From the NCBI GenBank assembly GCA_005883775.1, contig VBEU01000080.1:1-15265 (forward strand): a DNA stretch of 15,265 nucleotides, read 5' to 3'. This DNA comes from Chloroflexota bacterium (GTDB taxonomy: Bacteria; Chloroflexota; Limnocylindria; P2-11E). The notes below the pieces were generated by a model. The model made no database searches. It saw nothing but the letters and a program-made list of their open reading frames with translations, and was not told where the DNA came from. Each line of letters begins with the position of its first letter. The first letter of the stretch is position 1. Shown here piece by piece: positions 6,976 through 15,265 of the stretch. A program made the translations under genes and the position numbers.

Positions 6976-7646
6976 CCGATCGGCCGCACCGGGAGCGGAT
7001 GCTCCCCGCTCGCGTCGACACGGAAGGCGCGCCCGCTCGACTTGGCGCTCACGATCTCGATCAGTCGCTCGTCTTCGTATCGCGCGGCGACCGCGTCATC
7101 GAGCGCGATACCGGGCGCGAGCCCCGCCGCGATCTCTCGCGCGTAGACCGGTCGGCGCCGCTCCTGCGAGTCGTAGTGCGGGCATGCGCTTCCCTTGAGC
7201 AGCTGGAGCCCGTCGCGCAGCGGACCGAGCTCGAGCGTGAACGAGTCGGTGATCCCCGCTTCGAACCAGCAGATGCAACCGGCCGACCACCCGGTCAGGA
7301 TCGTCCCGCTGCGGTACGCGCGGCGAAGCGCAACTTCCACGCCGTGCACGCGCCAGATCGCGAGCATGTTCGCGGTGTTCCCGCCGCCGACCATGACGAC
7401 ATCCTGCGAACGGATGAACCCGTCGATGTCGTCGACGGTGCGGTTGAATAGCGCCAGATGCGACGGTTCGCAATCGACGCCGCCGAGTGCCTGGTAAAAG
7501 GTCAGCAGGTAGGCGGAATCGTCGCCCGACGCCGTCGGCACGAAGAGGATCTTCGGGCGCGGCTTTCCGGCGAGGTCGAGGACGTAGCGCGTCAGGGTCG
7601 GATAGGACAGCTGCTCGCCGCCGCAGGCGACGATGCGTCTGGACAT
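6972..7646 (-). CDS. pepE: Peptidase E-like serine peptidase (family S51)
   Basis: This 224-aa protein has the fold and motifs of dipeptidase E, which in enterobacteria cleaves Asp-Xaa dipeptides in the cytoplasm. The nucleophile Ser121 lies in GWSAG; Asp134 (ITDSF) and His157 (CPHYDS) sit at almost the same positions as the Salmonella PepE triad Ser120/Asp135/His157. The segment VMVGGGNTANMLAIWR (about residues 84-99) is typical of the family. ATG 7646 is chosen because the protein begins with the beta-strand MSRRIVACGGEQ. The longer open frame to 8339 runs antisense within the GGDEF-EAL gene and is spurious. It lies 29 bp downstream of that gene and may share its transcript, but it also has its own TANNNT box. 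Aspartate-dipeptide specificity is not certain, since family members also include cyanophycinase-like enzymes. Confidence 0.9.
   Translation of the reverse strand: MSRRIVACGGEQLSYPTLTRYVLDLAGKPRPKILFVPTASGDDSAYLLTFYQALGGVDCEPSHLALFNRTVDDIDGFIRSQDVVMVGGGNTANMLAIWRVHGVEVALRRAYRSGTILTGWSAGCICWFEAGITDSFTLELGPLRDGLQLLKGSACPHYDSQERRRPVYAREIAAGLAPGIALDDAVAARYEDERLIEIVSAKSSGRAFRVDASGEHPLPVRPIG
6991..7006 (+). terminator. Weak hairpin after the secreted-protein gene
   Basis: GGGAGC pairs with GCTCCC around a GGAT loop, 15 bp after the stop of the secreted-protein gene and inside the 3' end of pepE on the opposite strand. There is no T-tract, so it is at best a partial terminator or a transcript 3'-end stabiliser. 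It may equally be coincidence of pepE codons. Confidence 0.2.
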
Positions 7647-7654
7647 CGCGGCCC

Positions 7655-7660
7655 ACTTTA
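7655..7660 (-). promoter_or_regulatory. Candidate leaderless -10 box of pepE (TAAAGT)
   Basis: TAAAGT lies 8 nt before the pepE ATG, in the 29-bp gap after the GGDEF-EAL gene. No clear Shine-Dalgarno sequence precedes pepE, so an independent leaderless transcript is plausible. Confidence 0.3.
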
Positions 7661-7675
7661 CTGAGCGCCGCCGCG

Positions 7676-9382
7676 CTAGTTGACCGTGGTCGTCCGGTGG
7701 CCCTGCGCGAGCCAGGCGGGGATCGCCGTCGCGACCATCGGCCGCCCGACGAAAAAGCCCTGCGCGCTGTCGCAGCCGACCGCGGCGCACGCGTCGTACG
7801 TCGCCTGGTCCTCGATCCCTTCCGCGACGACCTTCATCCCGAGCGCATGGCCGAGGTTGGTGATGACCTTGACGATCTCGGCGCTCCCGCGGTCCCGGGT
7901 CATGCGGCCGATGAACGAGCGGTCGATCTTCACGGCGTACGCCGGCAGACGCTGCAGATACGCGAGCGAGCTGTACCCGACGCCGAAGTCGTCGATGGCG
8001 ACTTGCACCCCGAGGTCGCGGAGCTCCGCGAGCGTACGGAGGACGCGATTCGGCTCGGCCATCAGCATCGTCTCGGTGATCTCGAAGGCAAGCCACTCCG
8101 CGGGGATGTCCGCGCGCTCGAGTGCGCGGCCGACCATGCGCGGGAGGTCGGGGTCGAGCAGGTTCCGGATCGAAAGGTTGACTGCGGCCTGGAGGGGCAC
8201 GTTGTTTCGCTTCCATTCGGCGCACTGCGCGAGCGTCATCGCGAGCACGCGCGAAAAGAGCGATTTCACGAGACCGGAGCGCTCGGCGAGCGGGATGAAT
8301 TCCCCGGGAGCGACGAGGCCGCGGCTCGGATGCCGCCATCGCGCCAGCGCCTCGACCCGCATGACCTCGCTGTTGGTAAAGCCGACGATCGGCTGATAGA
8401 CCACGTTCAGCTCGTCCGCTTCGAGGGTGTGGCGCAGCTCCGCCATGAGGGCGAGCTGATCCGAGCCTTCGGGATCCTCCTGCTCGGCGTACACCGCCGA
8501 TCCGCCCGGCGTCCGCTTCGCGACATACATGGCCATGTCGGCGCGGCGCATGAGCGTCTCGACATCCTCTCCGTGCTGCGGGCTGACCGCGATGCCGATC
8601 GAGATCGCGATCTCGTGAGCTCGCCCCTCAACGTCGAATGGCCGTTGCAGCGCCGCGATGATCTTGTGGGCAACGTGTCCCGCGCCGCCTTCGTCGGCAC
8701 CCGGGAGGATCAGCGCGAACTCGTCGCCGCCAAGCCGTGCCACCGTATCGGTCTCGCGGAGGTCGGCGGTGATGCGCCCGGCGACCTCGCCGATAAGAAG
8801 GTCGCCGGCGGGGTGCCCGAAGGTGTCGTTGATCTCCTTGAACCGGTCAAGGTCCATCACGAGAAGAGCGAGCGGTGTAGAGAGACGCCGCGCGGTCCGG
8901 AGCGCCTGCTCGAGGCGGTCCAAAAGGAGAGAGCGGTTCGGAAGACCGGTGAGAGGGTCGTGCAGAGCGAGTCTTTCGAGCTCGTGCTCGGCTTTTTTGC
9001 GATCGGTCACGTCGGTAAAGCTCGAGACGACCTCCCGCACTCGACCGAACGCGTCCTTAATCGGAACGGCGTCGACGAGCAGCCAGCGCACGTACCCATC
9101 CGCTCGGACCATCCCCATCATGACGTTGCGGATCGACTCGCCGCGTGCCTGCGCCGCGACGTTCGGGACCTCGTCGTCGGGCATGGTGGTGCCGTCCTCG
9201 CGTATGCGGCGGTCTTCACCCGGGGGCTCGGCGCCCTCGAGCTCCTCGGGCGCTCGTCCGAAGATGCGTTTGGCCGCAGCGTTCGCGAAGACGACGGCAC
9301 CGGCGGCATCGCGCACGACGACGCCGCACGCCATCGCGTCGTAGACGGCGGCGAGGTCGTTCTCCGATCGTGGCATCGACAT
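7676..9382 (-). CDS. PAS-GGDEF-EAL cyclic-di-GMP turnover protein
   Basis: This 568-aa soluble protein has a PAS domain (about residues 8-128) ending in SSFTDVTDRKKAE, a GGDEF domain (about 135-297) and an EAL domain (about 310-555). The GGDEF motif is intact at 218-222 and the inhibitory RxxD site (RETD, 209-212) lies five residues before it. The EAL domain keeps EAL (344-346), NLSIRNL, FEITET, IDDFGVGYSSL, KIDRSFI and VAEGIE; QGFF replaces the more common QGYF. Both diguanylate cyclase and c-di-GMP phosphodiesterase activity are therefore possible, probably gated by PAS. There is no membrane segment, so input is cytoplasmic. ATG 9382 is the first start; a second ATG lies two codons later. 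There is no good Shine-Dalgarno sequence; TAACGT (9396-9401) lies 13 nt upstream. Confidence 0.95.
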   Translation of the reverse strand: MSMPRSENDLAAVYDAMACGVVVRDAAGAVVFANAAAKRIFGRAPEELEGAEPPGEDRRIREDGTTMPDDEVPNVAAQARGESIRNVMMGMVRADGYVRWLLVDAVPIKDAFGRVREVVSSFTDVTDRKKAEHELERLALHDPLTGLPNRSLLLDRLEQALRTARRLSTPLALLVMDLDRFKEINDTFGHPAGDLLIGEVAGRITADLRETDTVARLGGDEFALILPGADEGGAGHVAHKIIAALQRPFDVEGRAHEIAISIGIAVSPQHGEDVETLMRRADMAMYVAKRTPGGSAVYAEQEDPEGSDQLALMAELRHTLEADELNVVYQPIVGFTNSEVMRVEALARWRHPSRGLVAPGEFIPLAERSGLVKSLFSRVLAMTLAQCAEWKRNNVPLQAAVNLSIRNLLDPDLPRMVGRALERADIPAEWLAFEITETMLMAEPNRVLRTLAELRDLGVQVAIDDFGVGYSSLAYLQRLPAYAVKIDRSFIGRMTRDRGSAEIVKVITNLGHALGMKVVAEGIEDQATYDACAAVGCDSAQGFFVGRPMVATAIPAWLAQGHRTTTVN

Positions 9383-9458
9383 CGCGGCACGCCCGACGTT
9401 ACCCGCCCCGCTTTTCGCGCGAGGAGTGCAAGAGGTATCGGCTCGCGGCCGGGAAGAC

Positions 9459-9568
9459 TCAGAGGCGGAGCTTTGTCAGCCGCTCCTTCTCTTTGTCGCT
9501 GACGTTGCCATCTCGTCGATTGCGAACACCTCCGCATCCTCGCCGCGGGCGAGAAGCGCACCGGTCAC
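9459..9568 (-). pseudogene. Tiny ORF downstream of membrane protein, apparently frameshifted
   Basis: A GTG at 9568 overlaps the stop of the upstream membrane-protein gene as GTGA. The frame reads VTGALLARGEDAEVFAIDE, then changes character and ends at 9476. Shifting by one base near 9511 gives DGNVSDKEKERLTKLRL and a stop at 9459. By hand count, third-position G/C is 15 of 19 codons before the shift in the first frame and 14 of 16 after it in the second, against 8 of 18 and 7 of 11 in the unused frames. One restored base would give a 36-aa acidic then basic protein of unknown function. The alternative is an intact 30-aa ORF (9476-9568) or no gene. Confidence 0.35.
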
Positions 9569-10175
9569 CGAGCTACGCGGTGGAACTCGACGATCCGTCC
9601 CTGCTCGCAGCGGTACGTGGCGATCGAGGTCGGCGTTTCGATGCTGCCGGTGACAACACCGTCCGGGCTGACCGAACCTGTGGCGAAGATCTGCTGCACG
9701 CCGCCGCCCCAGCGGCCACTGGAGGTTCCGCCGCCGTTCGAGCGGCACTCGACCGTCGCGGGAACGATCAGGGCGATGTACAGCAGGATCGCGCCGTAGC
9801 CCGCGAGCGCGCCGCCGATCGCGGCCGGGCGGCCGGCGGAAAGGGGCCTTCGTCGCAGCGCGCGGTACAGCAGGAGCGTGGCGACGATCGCAAGCGGTAG
9901 GACCGCAAGCCCGATCCCGAACGCGCCCAGGATCCCAAAGAGGAACGCCGCCGAACCGAGGAACGCCAGGAACGCAACGTAGGGAGCCGACCTCCAAGGC
10001 ACGAGTTGGGCACCGAGCGCGATGAGCAGTGTGGCGACAACCAGAACCGCGTAGTCCATGGTCTGGGGCTCGATGATCTGGTTGCCGTCCGCGCGAAGGG
10101 CGATGACAAGCGAAAAGAGCGGAACGGCGACGACGGCCGCTGCAATGGCGACCGTGAAGACGCGGACCGCCGGAT

Positions 10176-10179
<4 letters not shown>
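9565..10179 (-). CDS. Multi-pass membrane protein with small C-terminal extracytoplasmic domain
   Basis: This 204-aa protein is not one I recognise. About five membrane helices are visible (residues 7-29, 41-61, 66-83, 85-105, 118-140), followed by a Gly/Ser-rich linker and a domain of about 60 residues with two Cys (145 and 191) that could form a disulfide. With five helices and an inside N-terminus, that domain would face outward. The basic loop RALRRRP before the last helix fits this topology. The GTG start overlaps the TGA of the ettA-like gene as GTGA, so translation is coupled; the longer open frame to 10632 is an ettA shadow. Its own stop overlaps a further GTG in the same way. The coupling suggests a conserved operon, but it gives no clear function. 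Confidence 0.75.
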
Positions 10180-11763
<1,584 letters not shown>

Positions 11764-11769
11764 GGAAAA

Positions 11770-11778
11770 ACCGTAGCA
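11770..11778 (-). promoter_or_regulatory. Extended -10 promoter of the ettA operon, probably leaderless
   Basis: TGCTACGGT contains an extended -10 (TGn-TANNNT) ending 6 nt before the GTG start of ettA. No Shine-Dalgarno sequence is present. The spacing fits transcription beginning at the start codon. Confidence 0.45.
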
Positions 11779-11780
11779 GG

Positions 11781-11786
11781 TACGCT
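11781..11786 (+). promoter_or_regulatory. Candidate -10 box of the M1 aminopeptidase gene (TACGCT)
   Basis: TACGCT lies 10 nt before the GTG at 11797, giving a leader of zero to a few bases. It is separated by 2 bp from the extended -10 element of the divergent ettA promoter, so the two promoters share the same 33-bp gap. Confidence 0.35.
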
Positions 11787-11796
11787 TTCGGGCGTC

Positions 11797-14370
11797 GTGG
11801 GCGGGGACAGGCGCAATTTCAGGCTATCGAAGGACGTCCTTCCAAGCCGGTACGACCTGCGGTTCGAGCTCGAGTTCGACACCTGGACCTCGACGGGGTC
11901 CGAGCGGATCTCGCTACGTTCGGCACGGCCCTCGCGGGAAATCACGCTCCACGCGATCGAGCTCGAGATCCTCGGCGCGACGATCGATGGCGCCAACAAG
12001 ATCGCCGACATCCAGACCGACGCCGAATCGGAGACCGCGACGCTCCGATTCGCGAGCGACATACCCGCGGGCGAGCACGTGCTCGAGATCTCCTGGAAGG
12101 GCGGCATCCGCGACTCTCTCCGGGGGCTTTATCGCTCGCTCCGAGGTGAAGAGCGCTACGCCGCGACGCAGTTCGAGGCGGCCGACGCCCGGCGCGCCTT
12201 CCCGTGCTTTGATGAACCCGAATTCAAGGCCCAGTTCTCCCTCGAGCTGATCCATCCGGCCGGGAACGCCGCGATTGCGAACATGCCGATTGCGGCCCAG
12301 GAAAGCCTCGACGAGCGTCGGACGCGCACGCGTTTCCGTGAGACGCCAAAGATCTCGTCGTACCTTGTCGCATTCACCGTCGGCCCGTATGAGTTCACGC
12401 CGACCGTCACGACGCTGTCGGGCATCCCGGTCCGGGTGTGCCTTCCCCCGGGTCTCGCCGAGCAGGGCATCTACGCGCGCGACGCGCACGTGCGGTCGGT
12501 CGAGTGGCTGCAGGACTACACCGCGATCCCGTATCCCTACTTCAAGGTCGACGCGATCGGGATCCCGGACTTCGAAGCGGGCGCGATGGAGAACCCGGGC
12601 GCGATCACCTACCGGACGCGCCTCCTCGCGGCGGACGAGCGCAACGCGTCGATCCAGACGCTGAAGGGCGTGTTCAGCACGGCCGCGCACGAGCTCACGC
12701 ATATGTGGTGGGGCGACCTCGTGACCATGCGCTGGTGGACCGACCTGTGGTTGAACGAATCGTTCGCTTCATTCGTCGGCGAAAAGGCGACCGCCGCCCT
12801 CAATCCCGAGTGGCGCTATTGGCGCGACTTCGTCGCCGACAACACGAGCGCGTTCAACCTCGACGCGCTTGCGTCGACCCATCCCATCTCGGTAGAGGCG
12901 AAGAGCGCGGAGGAGGCCTCGCAGCGCTTCGACGCGATCTCGTACACAAAGGGCGCCGCGGTCCTGCGCATGATCGAGGGGTATCTCGGTGAGGAGACGT
13001 TCCGCGAGGGCGTGCGGATCTACCTGCGACGGCACGCCGAGGCCAACGCGTCGGCCGACGATTTCTGGCGCGCCCTCGACGAAGCTTCCGGGCAGGATGT
13101 CACGGCGATCGCGAACGCGTGGATCAAGGAACCTGGGCACCCGCTGGTGCACATCCGCGCAAAGGAGACCCCAGGCGCGCTCGAGCTCGAGCTGACCCAG
13201 GAGCGGTACTTCTCGGACTCGGCCGCCAAGCCGACTGGTCAGGTGTGGCCGGTCCCCCTCGTGCTCAAGTACGGGACAGCCGGCGGCACGAAAGAGAAGC
13301 GCTTCGTGCTGCGCCGGGAACGCGAGACCCTGCGCCTCGAAGACGCCCGGTGGTTCTTTCCGAATGGGGGCGGACGCGGCTTCTACCGATTCCGCTTCGC
13401 CTCGCCGCTCGAAGGCGATCTGCTCGATGAAGGCATCGCGCATCTCTCAGCCGAGGAGCGTCTCGCGCTCCTCGACGACCTCTGGGCGCTCGTCCGTCAT
13501 GGCAAGGCAGCGCTCGCCACATTCCTTCGTCGGGTCGAAAAGCTCCGTGGCGAACAGGATCGCGCGGTACTCGCCTCGATAGCCGACGCGCTGACGTGGC
13601 TCGCGAACTACGCGGTCCGCGACGCGACAGAGCGGCCGTTCGCACGGCTCGTCGAGGATCTCTTCCGCCCGATACTTGGCGCCACCGGCTGGCGGCCCGC
13701 GGATGGCGAGGATTCCGATACCCGCGAGAAGCGCACGCGGGCCATCGGGATGCTCGGCCTGTACGCGCGGGCGGACGACGTGCGTGCGGAGGCGCAGCGA
13801 CTTGTCCGCGCACATCTGGCCGGTGAGGAGCGCCTTCACCCCGACGTCGCCGGCACCGTGGTCGCCGTCGCGGCGACGATCGGCGACGACCGGCTCTGGG
13901 AACGTTACGTGGCGCGCATGCAGCAGGCGCAATCGACCGACGCGCAGGAGGAGACGCGATTCCGGCAGGGCCTCGTGTTCTTCGAGGATCCGCAGCTCGC
14001 GCGGCGCACCGCCGACGCGATCTTCTCGCCGCTCATCCGGGTGCAGGATCGCGGGATCATGCTCATCCCGATGCTCCAGTATCGGCGGACGCGTCCCGTC
14101 GCGTGGACCGTCCTGAAGCAGCACTGGGACACCGATGTCGCGAACGCCGAGGTCGCGCCCCTTCTGAAGCAGGCGATGGTCAACGCGGTGAGCCAGCTCG
14201 CGGAACGAGGCCTCGCCGAGGAAGCGACCGCATTCCTTGAGCAGAAGAAGACACCGGATGTTGCCGAGACCGTCGCGCAGAGCATTGAGCGTCTTCGCGT
14301 GAATGCCGCCGCCGCCGAGCGATTGGCGGATGAGCTCGAGAACGAATTGCGGGTGCCGACAGCGAGCTGA
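11797..14370 (+). CDS. M1 family zinc aminopeptidase with ERAP1-like C-terminal domain
   Basis: This 857-aa protein removes N-terminal residues from peptides using one zinc ion. The N-terminal beta domain runs from FRLSKDVLPSRYDLRFELEF, the substrate-anchoring GAMEN lies at about residues 262-266, and the zinc motif HELTH-x18-E at about 298-321 (HMWWGDLVTMRWW, LNESF). The catalytic Tyr is near 383 (DAISYTKGAAVL). An ERAP1_C-like helical domain begins near LSAEERLALLDDLWALV. There is no signal peptide, so it is probably cytoplasmic and works in late protein turnover, as may the PepE-like enzyme in this window. GTG 11797 is chosen because the upstream part of the open frame is antisense to ettA and runs through its promoter. 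It converges on moaA with an 11-bp gap. The exact family name (PepN or tricorn-factor type) is not resolved. Confidence 0.95.
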   Translation: MGGDRRNFRLSKDVLPSRYDLRFELEFDTWTSTGSERISLRSARPSREITLHAIELEILGATIDGANKIADIQTDAESETATLRFASDIPAGEHVLEISWKGGIRDSLRGLYRSLRGEERYAATQFEAADARRAFPCFDEPEFKAQFSLELIHPAGNAAIANMPIAAQESLDERRTRTRFRETPKISSYLVAFTVGPYEFTPTVTTLSGIPVRVCLPPGLAEQGIYARDAHVRSVEWLQDYTAIPYPYFKVDAIGIPDFEAGAMENPGAITYRTRLLAADERNASIQTLKGVFSTAAHELTHMWWGDLVTMRWWTDLWLNESFASFVGEKATAALNPEWRYWRDFVADNTSAFNLDALASTHPISVEAKSAEEASQRFDAISYTKGAAVLRMIEGYLGEETFREGVRIYLRRHAEANASADDFWRALDEASGQDVTAIANAWIKEPGHPLVHIRAKETPGALELELTQERYFSDSAAKPTGQVWPVPLVLKYGTAGGTKEKRFVLRRERETLRLEDARWFFPNGGGRGFYRFRFASPLEGDLLDEGIAHLSAEERLALLDDLWALVRHGKAALATFLRRVEKLRGEQDRAVLASIADALTWLANYAVRDATERPFARLVEDLFRPILGATGWRPADGEDSDTREKRTRAIGMLGLYARADDVRAEAQRLVRAHLAGEERLHPDVAGTVVAVAATIGDDRLWERYVARMQQAQSTDAQEETRFRQGLVFFEDPQLARRTADAIFSPLIRVQDRGIMLIPMLQYRRTRPVAWTVLKQHWDTDVANAEVAPLLKQAMVNAVSQLAERGLAEEATAFLEQKKTPDVAETVAQSIERLRVNAAAAERLADELENELRVPTAS

Positions 14371-14381
14371 CGCGGCGGCTA

Positions 14382-15265
14382 TTAGCCCCCGATGAAGCTC
14401 ATCTCGATCTTGTGAAGCCCGGCGGTCTGCTCCGAGCGCAGGTCGGAGTATCGATCGGTCCGCTCGGTCCAGACCGCGGCGATGGCGTGAGTGATCTCGT
14501 CGTCAGACGCACCGTTTCGCAAGAGCGCGCGGAGATCGTGGCCCTCTGTGGCAAAGAGGCACGTGTAGAGCGCGCCGTCTGCCGAGAGGCGCGCCCGCGT
14601 GCAATCGGCGCAGAACGGCTGCGTGACCGACGAGATGACGCCGATCTCGCCGCCCCCGTCCTTGTAGCGGTAGCGCGCGGCGACCTCTCCGCGGTAGCCG
14701 GCCTGCACCGGCTCGAGCGGCATCTCGCGGTCGATCATCGCGACGATCTCGCGTGCGGGCACGACGTCGTCGAGGCGCCAGCCGTTCGTCGACCCGACGT
14801 CCATGAACTCGATAAATCGGAGCGTCATGCCTGTGCCTTTGAAGTAGCGCGCCATCGGCACGATGCTCGACTCGTTCACGCCGCGCTTGGTGACCATGTT
14901 GATCTTGATCGGGGCCAGCCCGGCCGCGTGCGCCGCTTCGATCCCCGCGAGGACCTCCGCCACGGGAAAGTTCGCGTCGTTCATCCGCTTGAAGGTCGCG
15001 TCGTCGAGGGAGTCGAGGCTCACGGTCACACGCCGGAGGCCGGCAGCCGCAAGCGCGCGGGCCTTTTGCGATAGGAGCGAGCCGTTCGTCGTCAGGGTGA
15101 GGTCGAGGTCGCCGATCTTCGCGAGCTTCTCGACGAGCCGTTCCAGGTCCCGCCGGACGAGCGGTTCGCCGCCGGTGAGGCGGATCTTCTGGACGCCAAG
15201 CGAGACGAAGATCCGCACGAGACGCTCGATCTCCTCGAAGGTCAGGATCTCGGCGCGCGGCAGGA
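14382..15265 (-). CDS. moaA: GTP 3',8-cyclase MoaA, 5' end outside window
   Basis: MoaA is a radical-SAM enzyme that, with MoaC, makes cyclic pyranopterin from GTP in the first step of molybdenum-cofactor synthesis. The visible 293 residues begin inside the barrel (LPRAEILTFEEIERL) and continue with KIRLTGGEPLVRRDL, LTTNGSLL, TVSLDSLD and FIEFMDVGSTNGW. The C-terminal cluster motif is C-x2-C-x13-C (FCADC, then 13 residues to Cys), which binds the second 4Fe-4S cluster near GTP. The protein ends in the MSFIGG tail, whose Gly-Gly pair is needed for catalysis. The N-terminal CxxxCxxC radical-SAM cluster lies beyond the window edge. The frame stays open to the last base, so the ATG at 15218 is internal. 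No other mo-cofactor gene is visible here. Confidence 0.96.
   Translation of the reverse strand, partial: LPRAEILTFEEIERLVRIFVSLGVQKIRLTGGEPLVRRDLERLVEKLAKIGDLDLTLTTNGSLLSQKARALAAAGLRRVTVSLDSLDDATFKRMNDANFPVAEVLAGIEAAHAAGLAPIKINMVTKRGVNESSIVPMARYFKGTGMTLRFIEFMDVGSTNGWRLDDVVPAREIVAMIDREMPLEPVQAGYRGEVAARYRYKDGGGEIGVISSVTQPFCADCTRARLSADGALYTCLFATEGHDLRALLRNGASDDEITHAIAAVWTERTDRYSDLRSEQTAGLHKIEMSFIGG

Noticed and set aside
9383..9458. tRNA, terminator or small RNA upstream of the GGDEF-EAL gene
   Set aside because: No cloverleaf, strong hairpin or T-run; only a possible TAACGT box at 9396-9401.
7487..9502. Open frame of 671 codons antisense to the GGDEF-EAL gene
   Set aside because: The opposite strand contains intact PAS, GGDEF and EAL motifs.
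14377..14387. GGCTATTAGCC inverted repeat between the M1 gene and moaA as a terminator
   Set aside because: Four- to five-base stem with an almost absent loop and no T-tract.

Overview
This is a compact, very GC-rich bacterial segment with many GTG starts and almost no spacer DNA. The gene set (a cold-shock protein, a homodimeric-type AceE, an EttA-type ABC-F ATPase, an M1 aminopeptidase, MoaA and a GGDEF-EAL protein) is ordinary housekeeping plus signalling. No phage, IS, CRISPR, tRNA or rRNA signal was seen. The NBR1-type Ig-like domain and the apparent leaderless promoters (TANNNT a few bases before the start codon) fit a Chloroflexota lineage (Limnocylindria-like) or an Actinomycetota relative. 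This is a guess from gene style, not a placement.

Left end (1-1449, minus): a Cache-HAMP membrane sensor with no output domain, followed 2 bp later by a small protein cut by the window edge. 1450-1646 is a divergent promoter region leading to a cold-shock protein (1647-1853, plus), whose Shine-Dalgarno sequence abuts a small hairpin. The csp stop overlaps the stop of an uncharacterised 168-aa protein (1850-2356, minus). Upstream of that is a tiny Cys-rich ORF of 22 codons (2366-2434, minus).

Middle (2508-6975, plus): full-length AceE (pyruvate dehydrogenase E1), with no aceF or lpd in the window, then a secreted protein with an NBR1-type Ig-like domain and a probable glycoside-hydrolase-like TIM barrel. 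It overlaps, tail to tail, a minus-strand pair: a PAS-GGDEF-EAL protein (7676-9382) and peptidase E (6972-7646).

Right (9459-11763, minus): an EttA-type gene whose reading frame is broken. About 92 nt, including the first ABC signature motif, appear to be missing. It is followed by a GTGA-coupled five-TM membrane protein and then by a second GTGA-coupled tiny ORF that also looks frameshifted. Two frame lesions in one operon, with none seen elsewhere, are the most notable feature of the window. Divergent from ettA, with only 33 bp between start codons, is an M1 aminopeptidase (11797-14370, plus). It converges on moaA (14382 to the edge, minus), which is missing its 5' end.

No previously undescribed defence or mobile system was found. 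The best leads are the damaged ettA operon, the output-less Cache-HAMP sensor with its partner, the Ig/TIM-barrel secreted protein, the Cys-rich micro-ORF and the repeated TANNNT-to-start spacing.
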